Below are positions 1 through 5,109 of a DNA stretch of 5,791 nucleotides, one piece after another. Every line of letters begins with the position of its first letter. Within the stretch, counting starts at the first letter, position 1. Source of the stretch: Candidatus Margulisiibacteriota bacterium (GTDB lineage Bacteria > Margulisbacteria > Termititenacia > Termititenacales > Termititenacaceae); assembly GCA_031264205.1 (NCBI GenBank), contig JAISEH010000076.1:1-5791 (forward strand), written 5' to 3'. Both the position numbers and the translations under genes were made by a program. The notes under the pieces are model-generated. The model had not been told where the DNA came from and did not search any database. It saw nothing but the letters and a program-made list of their open reading frames with translations.

Positions 1-159
1 CGCATCCTTCAGGATCGGGTGGAAAACGCGCTGGCCGACAAACTGCTTTCCCGCGAGATCGCGGAGAACAGCAAAGTGAGCATTGGCCTGCAGGATCAGG
101 AACTGACTTTTACGGCGGAGAAAAAAACCGCCCGCCGCAAAAAGCTGGCGACAGCGTGA
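1..159 (+). CDS. Clp-family AAA+ ATPase (ClpC/ClpB type), C-terminal end only
   Basis: The reading frame is open from the first base to a TGA at 157-159 and gives the last 52 residues of a protein that starts upstream. It begins RILQDRVENALADKLLSREI, which resembles the small D2 C-terminal domain of ClpA/B/C unfoldases, where an (R)xIQxxVExPLAxxLLxGE helix is followed by short beta strands. Here the strands would be VSIGLQDQELTF. After that comes a basic tail (KKTARRKKLATA). Family members are hexameric cytoplasmic ATPases that unfold or disaggregate proteins. With so little sequence, ClpC (protease partner) and ClpB (disaggregase) cannot be separated, so no symbol is given. The stop directly abuts the stop of the convergent regulator gene, leaving no intergenic space. 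Confidence 0.72.
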   Translation, partial: RILQDRVENALADKLLSREIAENSKVSIGLQDQELTFTAEKKTARRKKLATA

Positions 160-531
160 TCAAGTAATTTTCCCCCGCGTATTGCGGAGTTTTAAAACAT
201 TGAGCAAAAAAGCCTGCTCCGGCAGTTTTAGTTTGTCCACTTCTTTAAGAATATTGAATTTGAGAGAGCTGACTTTGGCCGCGAAATTTGGTTGAGGCAG
301 ATCATTGAGAAAATACTCCGGCCGCACATTGAGTCCACTGGCGATCTTGAGCAAAGTTTCTAATCTGGGCGTTTTCTTGCCGGTAGCTATGTAATAAAAG
401 TTGGAATATTCCAAACCCATATTCAACGCGGCGGTCTCAGTCGTCAGGCCCTGCCGCCGCATCAAGTCGCGGATTTTCGCGGCGATAGACTGGCGCAAAG
501 GAGCGCTGAGGCTGGAGCTGTTTTTGAACAT
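160..531 (-). CDS. XRE-family helix-turn-helix transcriptional regulator
   Basis: This is a 123-residue protein. Residues about 12-75 form a Cro/C1-type helix-turn-helix domain: a first helix (LRQSIAAKIRDLMRRQGLTT), a scaffold and recognition-helix pair (ETAALNMGLEYSNFYYIATG), then KKTPRLETLLKIASGLNVRP, the usual XRE continuation. The tail of about 45 residues is helical and probably dimerises. The start is the ATG at 531, because an AAGGAG box sits 8 nt before it; the upstream ATG at 582 has no such box and would add 17 residues unlike the family. The gene is divergent from the Cys-rich/radical SAM operon, whose promoter contains an inverted repeat. It is therefore inferred to be the local, probably autoregulating, repressor or activator. 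No signal-binding domain is recognisable. Its 3' end abuts the Clp gene tail to tail. Confidence 0.88.
   Translation of the reverse strand: MFKNSSSLSAPLRQSIAAKIRDLMRRQGLTTETAALNMGLEYSNFYYIATGKKTPRLETLLKIASGLNVRPEYFLNDLPQPNFAAKVSSLKFNILKEVDKLKLPEQAFLLNVLKLRNTRGKIT
175..193 (+). terminator. Weak candidate terminator for the Clp gene
   Basis: CCGC (175-178) and GCGG (184-187) can pair around a 5-nt loop, followed by AG and four T. The stem is only 4 bp with one more pair beyond a mismatch, and it lies inside the 3' end of the convergent regulator gene. It is the only hairpin plus T-run noticed near the Clp stop, so it is listed as a weak candidate. Confidence 0.2.
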
Positions 532-539
532 AAATATTT

Positions 540-545
540 CTCCTT
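540..545 (-). promoter_or_regulatory. Ribosome binding site fixing the XRE regulator start
   Basis: On the minus strand these bases read AAGGAG, 8 nt upstream of the ATG at 531. The match to the anti-Shine-Dalgarno sequence and the ideal spacing decide the start codon in favour of 531 over the upstream in-frame ATG at 582. Confidence 0.8.
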
Positions 546-557
546 CATAATATGTTG

Positions 558-613
558 TTTGGACAAATATATTTATTGACATTAGTCAAAAAGCAGTGTA
601 TACTTTGGTCAAG
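558..613. promoter_or_regulatory. Putative operator region for the divergent XRE regulator
   Basis: A perfect 5-bp-arm inverted repeat, TTGAC-ATTA-GTCAA, occupies 576-589 and contains the -35 hexamer of the Cys-rich operon promoter. Two related sites flank it: TTTGGACAAA at 558-567 and TTTGGTCAAG at 604-613, the latter spanning the end of the -10 box and the predicted transcription start. XRE dimers typically bind short inverted repeats at their own divergent promoters, so repression by occlusion is the simplest reading. The assignment of this protein to these sites is inferred. No convincing promoter for the regulator was found on the minus strand, though it may lie in this AT-rich stretch. 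Confidence 0.5.
576..604 (+). promoter_or_regulatory. Sigma70 promoter of the Cys-rich/radical SAM operon
   Basis: A consensus -35 box TTGACA (576-581) is followed by exactly 17 bp and a near-consensus -10 box TATACT (599-604). Transcription would start near 611 and leave a leader of about 80 nt before the ATG at 692. Such a strong core promoter implies that the operon depends on a repressor to stay off, which fits the inverted repeat covering the -35 box. Confidence 0.82.
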
Positions 614-691
614 TACTTACGAATTAGAGCATTAGAGTAGGCAAGGGCAGGAATTTAACTTTCAGGTTGCGAGCCGGAAAGGGGGAATATT

Positions 692-2017
692 ATGGCGTGT
701 AATTGTGACACTGTTGTAAGAGTAGACGCGGCAACACCGAATGCAGGAGACCCTGAGGTTGGCGCTGATCAAGCTGAGGGAATAGATAATGCAGGAAACC
801 CTGCCGCTGTAGCTGCAAATAAAACGGCGATAGCGAATAAAGGAACCGTGGGCGCTGTGCCGGACAATAAGACAGCAGTAGGAAACACAGGTAATCCCAA
901 TGTTGCTCCTGCCGACAAGACAGCCAAAGTAAACACAAACACGACACTCCCGCAAAATGAGGGAGACAGCGGTACCGTAGAAAACAGGCAGGCTGCAAAG
1001 AATGTCGATTGTGCCGCTAATTTTCAATGTGTCAATGACACTGTCGGCGGCGGTATTGCGCCGGCTGCTTCCAATAGCTGTTATCTGGTCAAAGGTACGG
1101 CTTCCGCCGATAGTTCTGTGGCTAGAAACCAGCCGATCAGATTGCAGCAAATGACTAAACTGCATGACGCTATAAAGACGGATATAACCAGACGCAGACA
1201 GCAGCCTAAATGGCCGACCATTAACGCTTCCGTTAATACGGAAGTAAAATACGATAACACGTTGAAACGCATCAAAGAAAATTTACAGCGGATCACGGGA
1301 TATGATCTGCCGGTGCAGCAAGGTGATCTGATGCGAGCTGCCGATATTCAAACTGTCTATGCCGAGCTCAACACTTCGGAAGACACCTGTGTTTGTGTCG
1401 ATAGATGCACCTGTAATGCCAGAAGCTCGATAGCTGGTTGCGAGTGCGCCACACGCTGTGCCTGCGATAAACAATTGGGCTGTCAATGTGCCACGCGCTG
1501 CGCCTGTGATGGTCAAACGGGCTGCGAATGTTACGCACGCTGTACCTGTGATAATCAAGCAGGCTGTAAGTGTGCCACGCGTTGCACTTGTGATGCAAAG
1601 GGAGGCTGTGAATGTGATCAAATATGCAAATGCAATAGAGACACAAACGGTTGTAGTTGTCAGTCGCATTGCGGATCAAGGGCGGGCAATTTAGCGGGTG
1701 ACCACTGGGGGTGTTCATGTAACGGACGTTGTAATTGCGATGCCGAAGTGGAATTAAGCTGCAAAAGCAGATGCGCATGCCATTATCAAGTCAATTATGA
1801 TTGCATTGCTAGGTGTGCTTGCGACGTTCAGATCGACACAGCCTGCCAATCCAGATGTAATTGCGACACGGAGATCGATGCGCAGTGTTTAGCCAGATGC
1901 GCTTGTGATTATCATGTGGACACAGCTTGTACATCTAGATGCGATTGCGACTTTAGAGAGACCGTGGTGTGCGAGTGCAATATCCGCAATGTTTGCGAGG
2001 CTTTTATAGCCAACTAA
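692..2017 (+). CDS. Cys-rich tandem-repeat protein, proposed radical SAM substrate (RiPP precursor-like)
   Basis: This 441-residue protein has no signal peptide or membrane segment. The start is set by a GGGGG-containing Shine-Dalgarno sequence (681-685) 6 nt before the ATG. Residues 3-18 begin CNCD, echoing the C-terminal repeats. Residues 19-82 are four 16-residue repeats rich in Gly, Asn, Ala and Val, with NKTA/DKTA in the last three. Residues 83-137 are low in structure, with Cys at 107, 113 and 130. Residues about 140-230 look like a folded or helical domain, with TKLHDAIKTDITRRR (155-169) and GDLMRAADIQTVYAELN (211-227). Residues 233-435 hold 49 Cys in about 13 units of C-x-x-R-C-x-C-D plus a degenerate last one. 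The two next genes are radical SAM enzymes, so the Cys array is inferred to be their substrate, with the first 232 residues acting as an outsized leader. Alternatives are a metallothionein-like metal-binding protein or a disulfide-rich structural protein. The family was not recognised. Confidence 0.85.
   Translation: MACNCDTVVRVDAATPNAGDPEVGADQAEGIDNAGNPAAVAANKTAIANKGTVGAVPDNKTAVGNTGNPNVAPADKTAKVNTNTTLPQNEGDSGTVENRQAAKNVDCAANFQCVNDTVGGGIAPAASNSCYLVKGTASADSSVARNQPIRLQQMTKLHDAIKTDITRRRQQPKWPTINASVNTEVKYDNTLKRIKENLQRITGYDLPVQQGDLMRAADIQTVYAELNTSEDTCVCVDRCTCNARSSIAGCECATRCACDKQLGCQCATRCACDGQTGCECYARCTCDNQAGCKCATRCTCDAKGGCECDQICKCNRDTNGCSCQSHCGSRAGNLAGDHWGCSCNGRCNCDAEVELSCKSRCACHYQVNYDCIARCACDVQIDTACQSRCNCDTEIDAQCLARCACDYHVDTACTSRCDCDFRETVVCECNIRNVCEAFIAN
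698..937 (+). repeat. N-terminal 16-residue (48-bp) coding repeats
   Basis: Four clear units, at 746-793, 794-841, 842-889 and 890-937, read GDPEVGADQAEGIDNA, GNPAAVAANKTAIANK, GTVGAVPDNKTAVGNT and GNPNVAPADKTAKVNT. They share an initial Gly, a Val near position 5 or 6, a D/N-K-T-A core in the last three, and an Asn near position 15. The preceding 698-745 (CNCD...NA) fits the same length and keeps Val6, Ala12 and Asn15, so it may be a diverged fifth unit. The units differ widely in DNA sequence, so the duplication is old or the protein pattern is under selection. Confidence 0.7.
1388..2014 (+). repeat. Cys-rich 14-residue (42-bp) coding repeat array
   Basis: The common core is C-x-x-R-C-x-C-D. 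Units starting at 1388 (17 residues), 1439, 1481, 1523 and 1565 (14 each) and 1607 (15) have the form CxCxxRCxCDxxxG, with a Gly-Cys junction and four Cys. An interrupted unit at 1652-1711 keeps CSCQSHC and then runs into a 13-residue linker, GSRAGNLAGDHWG. A four-Cys unit follows at 1712. From 1757 there are five exact 14-residue units (1757, 1799, 1841, 1883, 1925) of the form xCxxRCxCDxxxDT, in which the junction Cys is replaced by Ser, Asp, Ala or Gln; the fourth position of the core is His instead of Asp in the first of these. The array ends with VCECNIRNVCEAFIAN. Confidence 0.93.
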
Positions 2018-2022
2018 TACTT

Positions 2023-2853
2023 ATGCGTTATTCCCTGCACCTTACGACTAATTGCAACCTGCGCTGTGTTTATTGTTATGAAAATAAAGCTTCCGGTCAG
2101 CCGCCTAAAAATTTTGTGATAACCCAAGCGGAAATCGACCAGAGAATGGCAGATATTTTGAAACGTGACGATTGCAGCGAACTGGAGCTGCTGGGCGGTG
2201 AAGTGTTTTTGTATCCCGACATAGTTCAATATGTTTTTGAGAAATATGCCAAACAATTTAACTTTATAGTAACCACCAACGGCACTATTCGTAGTGAAGC
2301 CATCGATAAAATGCTAGCTAAATATCAGCCCTTGGTCGGCATTTCTCTGGATGACCCGCAAACAGTGGAGTGGCAGCGCGCGGGGATTGATTTTGAGCGA
2401 GTGCTGGCCAATGCCGAATATTGGCGGACTATTACGCGGGTTTTAATCTGCGCGGTACTCACTCCGCAAAATATCTGCCGGATCAAAGAAACTTTTGATT
2501 TTTATGTTTTGGAGCACGGCTTTAAGACTATTCATTTTGGCTGTGTGGAAGAATGGATGAATGCTTATTACTGGCAAGTTTACGAACAAGAAGTGGAACG
2601 GCTAATTAGGTCCACTCCGCCGGATATCTTACGGCGAGTGACTCTTTCGCCTTGGAAATATTACGCTGTCAACAAAAAAGAATTTATTTACGAAAATGGC
2701 GTGGAAAAATTGGAGAGGTGCAATCCCGCTAAGATGGATATGTCTCCTTACCGGTTGTCCCGTTATGCCGGATACTGTCTTTATTGTCGGCGGATTGGCG
2801 TCGAACCTATCCCGTTGATTCCAGAGGGAGTGGAAGTAGTTAATGCAGCTTGA
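2023..2853 (+). CDS. Radical SAM enzyme without a full SPASM domain (proposed maturase 1)
   Basis: This 276-residue protein has the radical SAM CxxxCxxC motif almost at its N-terminus (C11, C15, C18 in CNLRCVYCYE), which binds the 4Fe-4S cluster that cleaves S-adenosylmethionine. The GGE motif (G58-E60, LLGGEVFL) contacts the SAM amino group, and VTTNG follows as in related peptide-modifying enzymes. The C-terminus has C233, C252 and C255 (GYCLYC), too few for a normal SPASM domain but possibly a reduced auxiliary-cluster (Twitch-like) site. The ATG at 2023 is chosen because it places the motif where the family has it; an in-frame GTG at 1969 would extend it into the Cys-rich gene. No clear Shine-Dalgarno sequence precedes 2023, and the upstream stop is only 5 nt away, so translation is probably coupled. 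The substrate is inferred to be the upstream Cys-rich protein. Confidence 0.9.
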   Translation: MRYSLHLTTNCNLRCVYCYENKASGQPPKNFVITQAEIDQRMADILKRDDCSELELLGGEVFLYPDIVQYVFEKYAKQFNFIVTTNGTIRSEAIDKMLAKYQPLVGISLDDPQTVEWQRAGIDFERVLANAEYWRTITRVLICAVLTPQNICRIKETFDFYVLEHGFKTIHFGCVEEWMNAYYWQVYEQEVERLIRSTPPDILRRVTLSPWKYYAVNKKEFIYENGVEKLERCNPAKMDMSPYRLSRYAGYCLYCRRIGVEPIPLIPEGVEVVNAA

Positions 2854-2868
2854 GAAAGGGGTTTTTAT

Positions 2869-4587
2869 ATGAGCAAGAAAAATTTGGTCTTTAAACAAAA
2901 CGAGACGGAAGAAAGTATTTTAAAGCAGTTAAAACAAAACAAATTATTCAGCCCGTTGGTTAAATTTTTGCACAAAACGGATCTGGCTCGGCTGGCCGAA
3001 AAACCCAAGACATTGGAGCTTAGCGTGGCCGAACTGAAAAACATGCTGGCTTATGACGAGATTTTAGATCAATATTTGGCGGATTCGCAGGAAGTGAATT
3101 TGCTGGCGGAATTGTTCCAAGACAGCGAAAGTCTGACATCGAAAATGCCCTGCCTTATTAAAGTAACTAAGAAAAATATGGAAAAACTACTGCGGCTCAA
3201 TAAATATTATTTTGGCTCCGCCTTTCTTTTCCGGAAATTCCCCGGTGGGCAAGCCTTGAAAAACGCCGAGTTTTTTCTGCCTTTTTTACAAACGCCTATT
3301 TTACTGGCGCTACTCAAAGCTTTGCCGGACAAACAAAAAATAACTGTCGGTCTTAAGGAAAATCTTGATTTGCTAATCGATGTCAAAGCTATGCTGGCGT
3401 TGCGTGAGAAAATCAAAGAAAAACCGGCTATTCAGCCTTCCAGCGCGACCTTGATCATGTCGGAAGAATGTAATCTACGCTGTACTTATTGTTACGAGCC
3501 GCATAAAGTACGGGATAAAACCGTTTTAACTTTTGAACAGGCCAAGCGGGTTTTGCGTAAATTTGACCGTGATTCAAAGATCACTTTCTTTGGTGGCGAA
3601 CCCATGCTGCAAATTGAGTTAATGAAAAAGATTTGCGAGTGGGGCTGGGAATACCGGAATTTTAATTTTGAGCTGATCACCAATGGACAAATTATAGACC
3701 GCGGGTTTTTCCGCGATTATGCCAAATATTTTGACTATATTCAGCTTTCCTGTGATGGCCCTGAGCCAGCTCAAGATATTAACCGTGGGCACGGCTCTTT
3801 TCACAGAGCTATGGAATTTTATCGGGTTTTTTATGAGGAGACGGGTCGGCATCCTACTTTGCATCCGGTGCTTTCAAAATACAGCGTGCCGTATATGCTG
3901 GATACAATAAAATGGTTTTACGAAATGGAAAAATCTCATGGCAGCATAGCCAGTCTGCGCTGGCTGCCCGGCGACGCTAATATTTGGGATGAAACTGATT
4001 TTCAGGTGTATGCCGAGCAGTTAAATTTGGTTAAGAGTTGGTATTTGGCAAATGATATTCGGAAAACCAGTTTTTCGATCCGCGCCTTTGCACAAGCGGA
4101 AAAAGATTTATTGGGTCTGGAGAACCGCGAGAGACATCCTTTGCGAGGCGATGATACTTTTTGTTCGGCCGGCCGCGGCTTGATGGCAGTCTTGCCAAAT
4201 GGCAAAGTTGTGCCCTGTCACCATGAGTATTGGTGTGCGCCGGAAGAGCGAGTTTATGAAGAAATTGATTTAGATGCAGATTTTCCGGGTATCGACCACA
4301 TGTCTGAATTGTGTATGAAAGATATACCGGAATGTAACTCCTGTCCGCAGTGGGGTTGCTGTGTTTGTCCGGGCAGTTTTTATTTTCACAGTAAATCTTA
4401 TACTACCCCAGACAAAAACTGGTGTCGCGCCGGCAAGTTGCTGATCGAGACGGCCAAAAGTTATGCGGAGGAGTTGGCGCAAAGACTGCATGACGAACAG
4501 CACAAGGTTGATTATCTCGCGGCTGGTGTGGATTATTTGCTGCAAAAAGAAACTAATAGCAAAATCGATTTGTCAAAACCCCGCTAA
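2869..4587 (+). CDS. Radical SAM/SPASM domain enzyme with long N-terminal extension (proposed maturase 2)
   Basis: This 572-residue protein starts at an ATG preceded by AAAGGGG, 15 bp after the previous stop. Residues 1-190 are a mostly helical extension of unknown function. The radical SAM core follows: C201, C205 and C208 (CNLRCTYCYE), GGE at 242-244 and LITNG. A SPASM domain, which carries auxiliary 4Fe-4S clusters, fills the C-terminal part: C432, G445, C450 (NGKVVPC), C456, then C489-x2-C492, C497, C498, C500 and finally C519 (NWC). The CNSCPQWGCCVCPG stretch departs from the usual CX2CX5CX3C spacing. SPASM enzymes commonly modify ribosomal peptides (thioether, C-C or other crosslinks, epimerisation) and include the anaerobic sulfatase-maturing enzymes. 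Adjacency to a Cys-repeat protein and a second radical SAM gene points to peptide maturation. The specific chemistry cannot be read from the sequence. Confidence 0.93.
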   Translation: MSKKNLVFKQNETEESILKQLKQNKLFSPLVKFLHKTDLARLAEKPKTLELSVAELKNMLAYDEILDQYLADSQEVNLLAELFQDSESLTSKMPCLIKVTKKNMEKLLRLNKYYFGSAFLFRKFPGGQALKNAEFFLPFLQTPILLALLKALPDKQKITVGLKENLDLLIDVKAMLALREKIKEKPAIQPSSATLIMSEECNLRCTYCYEPHKVRDKTVLTFEQAKRVLRKFDRDSKITFFGGEPMLQIELMKKICEWGWEYRNFNFELITNGQIIDRGFFRDYAKYFDYIQLSCDGPEPAQDINRGHGSFHRAMEFYRVFYEETGRHPTLHPVLSKYSVPYMLDTIKWFYEMEKSHGSIASLRWLPGDANIWDETDFQVYAEQLNLVKSWYLANDIRKTSFSIRAFAQAEKDLLGLENRERHPLRGDDTFCSAGRGLMAVLPNGKVVPCHHEYWCAPEERVYEEIDLDADFPGIDHMSELCMKDIPECNSCPQWGCCVCPGSFYFHSKSYTTPDKNWCRAGKLLIETAKSYAEELAQRLHDEQHKVDYLAAGVDYLLQKETNSKIDLSKPR

Positions 4588-4598
4588 TTCTCTATAAT
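4570..4598 (+). promoter_or_regulatory. Sigma70 promoter of the ribH unit
   Basis: TTGTCA (4570-4575) lies 17 bp before a perfect TATAAT (4593-4598), with the -35 box inside the last codons of the radical SAM/SPASM gene. Transcription would start near 4605, about 30 nt before ribH. This separates the riboflavin and transport genes from the radical SAM operon in expression. No terminator hairpin was seen between the two units, so read-through from upstream is possible, and the short leader leaves no room for an FMN riboswitch. Confidence 0.8.
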
Positions 4599-4635
4599 CC
4601 ATAATCTAAACTTTGCGCGGATTGGAGCGTGTTTT

Positions 4636-5100
4636 ATGCAAGAAATTACCGGCAAATACGAAGCGGCGGAGTTGAAAATCGCTTTGGTGGTCAGCCGTTT
4701 CAATGAATTGATTTCCCAAAAATTGTTGGAAGGCGCGCTGGACTGTTTGGCGCGGCACAATTTCAATGAGAAAAACGGCGTGGTGGCCTGGGTGCCCGGC
4801 GCTTTGGAATTGTCAGTCGTGGCCAAACAATTGGCTGCTTCCGGCAAATACCACGCGGTGATCGTGCTCGGCGCGGTGATCCAGGGCGAGACGGCGCATT
4901 TTGATATCGTGGCTACGGAGTCCGCCAAAGGCCTCACGCTGGCCTCTCTGGAAACTGGCGTGCCGGTGGTGAACGGCGTGCTGACCACGGCGACGACCGA
5001 GCAGGCTCTGGCGCGCGCCGGCGTGAAATCCGGCAACAAAGGTTTTGAAGCGGCAATGACAGCGATCGAAATGGCCGATCTGCTGAAACAATTGAAGTAG
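4636..5100 (+). CDS. ribH: 6,7-dimethyl-8-ribityllumazine synthase
   Basis: This 154-residue protein is full length for the family. Lumazine synthase condenses 5-amino-6-ribitylamino-uracil with 3,4-dihydroxy-2-butanone 4-phosphate to give 6,7-dimethyl-8-ribityllumazine, the penultimate step of riboflavin synthesis, usually in cytoplasmic pentamers or 60-subunit capsids. The key residues fall at positions like those of the Bacillus enzyme: Phe22 in VVSRFNELI, the VPGALEL loop (53-59), the GETAHFD loop with catalytic His88, GVLTT (114-118) and Arg127 in ALARAG. A GGAG box lies 8 nt before the ATG. The gene stands alone here, without ribD, ribE or ribBA on either side, and it is followed after 9 bp by an ABC ATPase gene, with which it probably shares a transcript. 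Confidence 0.96.
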   Translation: MQEITGKYEAAELKIALVVSRFNELISQKLLEGALDCLARHNFNEKNGVVAWVPGALELSVVAKQLAASGKYHAVIVLGAVIQGETAHFDIVATESAKGLTLASLETGVPVVNGVLTTATTEQALARAGVKSGNKGFEAAMTAIEMADLLKQLK

Positions 5101-5109
5101 GGAATATAA

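Noticed and set aside
532..582. Upstream ATG at 582 as start of the XRE regulator
   Set aside because: It would add 17 residues through an AT-rich promoter region without a ribosome binding site, whereas the ATG at 531 has AAGGAG at 8 nt.
1439..1606. Regular 42-bp repeats that might be taken for a CRISPR array
   Set aside because: The period is an exact multiple of three within one open frame, the conserved positions are Cys, Arg and Asp codons, and the DNA between them varies at synonymous sites. There are no near-identical repeats with unique spacers and no cas genes.
1458..1694. Plus-strand 78-residue open frame inside the Cys-repeat gene
   Set aside because: It is a frame shadow of the 42-bp repeats, giving Val/Ala-rich periodic sequence, with no ribosome binding site.
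662..1778. Several minus-strand open frames opposite the Cys-rich gene, some with many Cys or hydrophobic residues
   Set aside because: They arise from the repetitive codons of the sense gene, overlap one another in different frames and lack start signals.
692..2017. SCIFF (six-Cys) or classic short ranthipeptide precursor
   Set aside because: Those precursors are around 50 residues with six Cys near the C-terminus; this protein is about nine times longer with 49 Cys in a tandem array, so naming it as that class would be wrong.
1969..2022. GTG at 1969 as start of the first radical SAM gene
   Set aside because: It would overlap the Cys-rich gene by 49 bp and add 18 residues with no family resemblance; the ATG at 2023 gives the normal short lead-in to CxxxCxxC.
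4599..4635. FMN riboswitch before ribH
   Set aside because: The leader from the predicted start is only about 30 nt, far too short for the conserved RFN element, and none of its sequence blocks is present.
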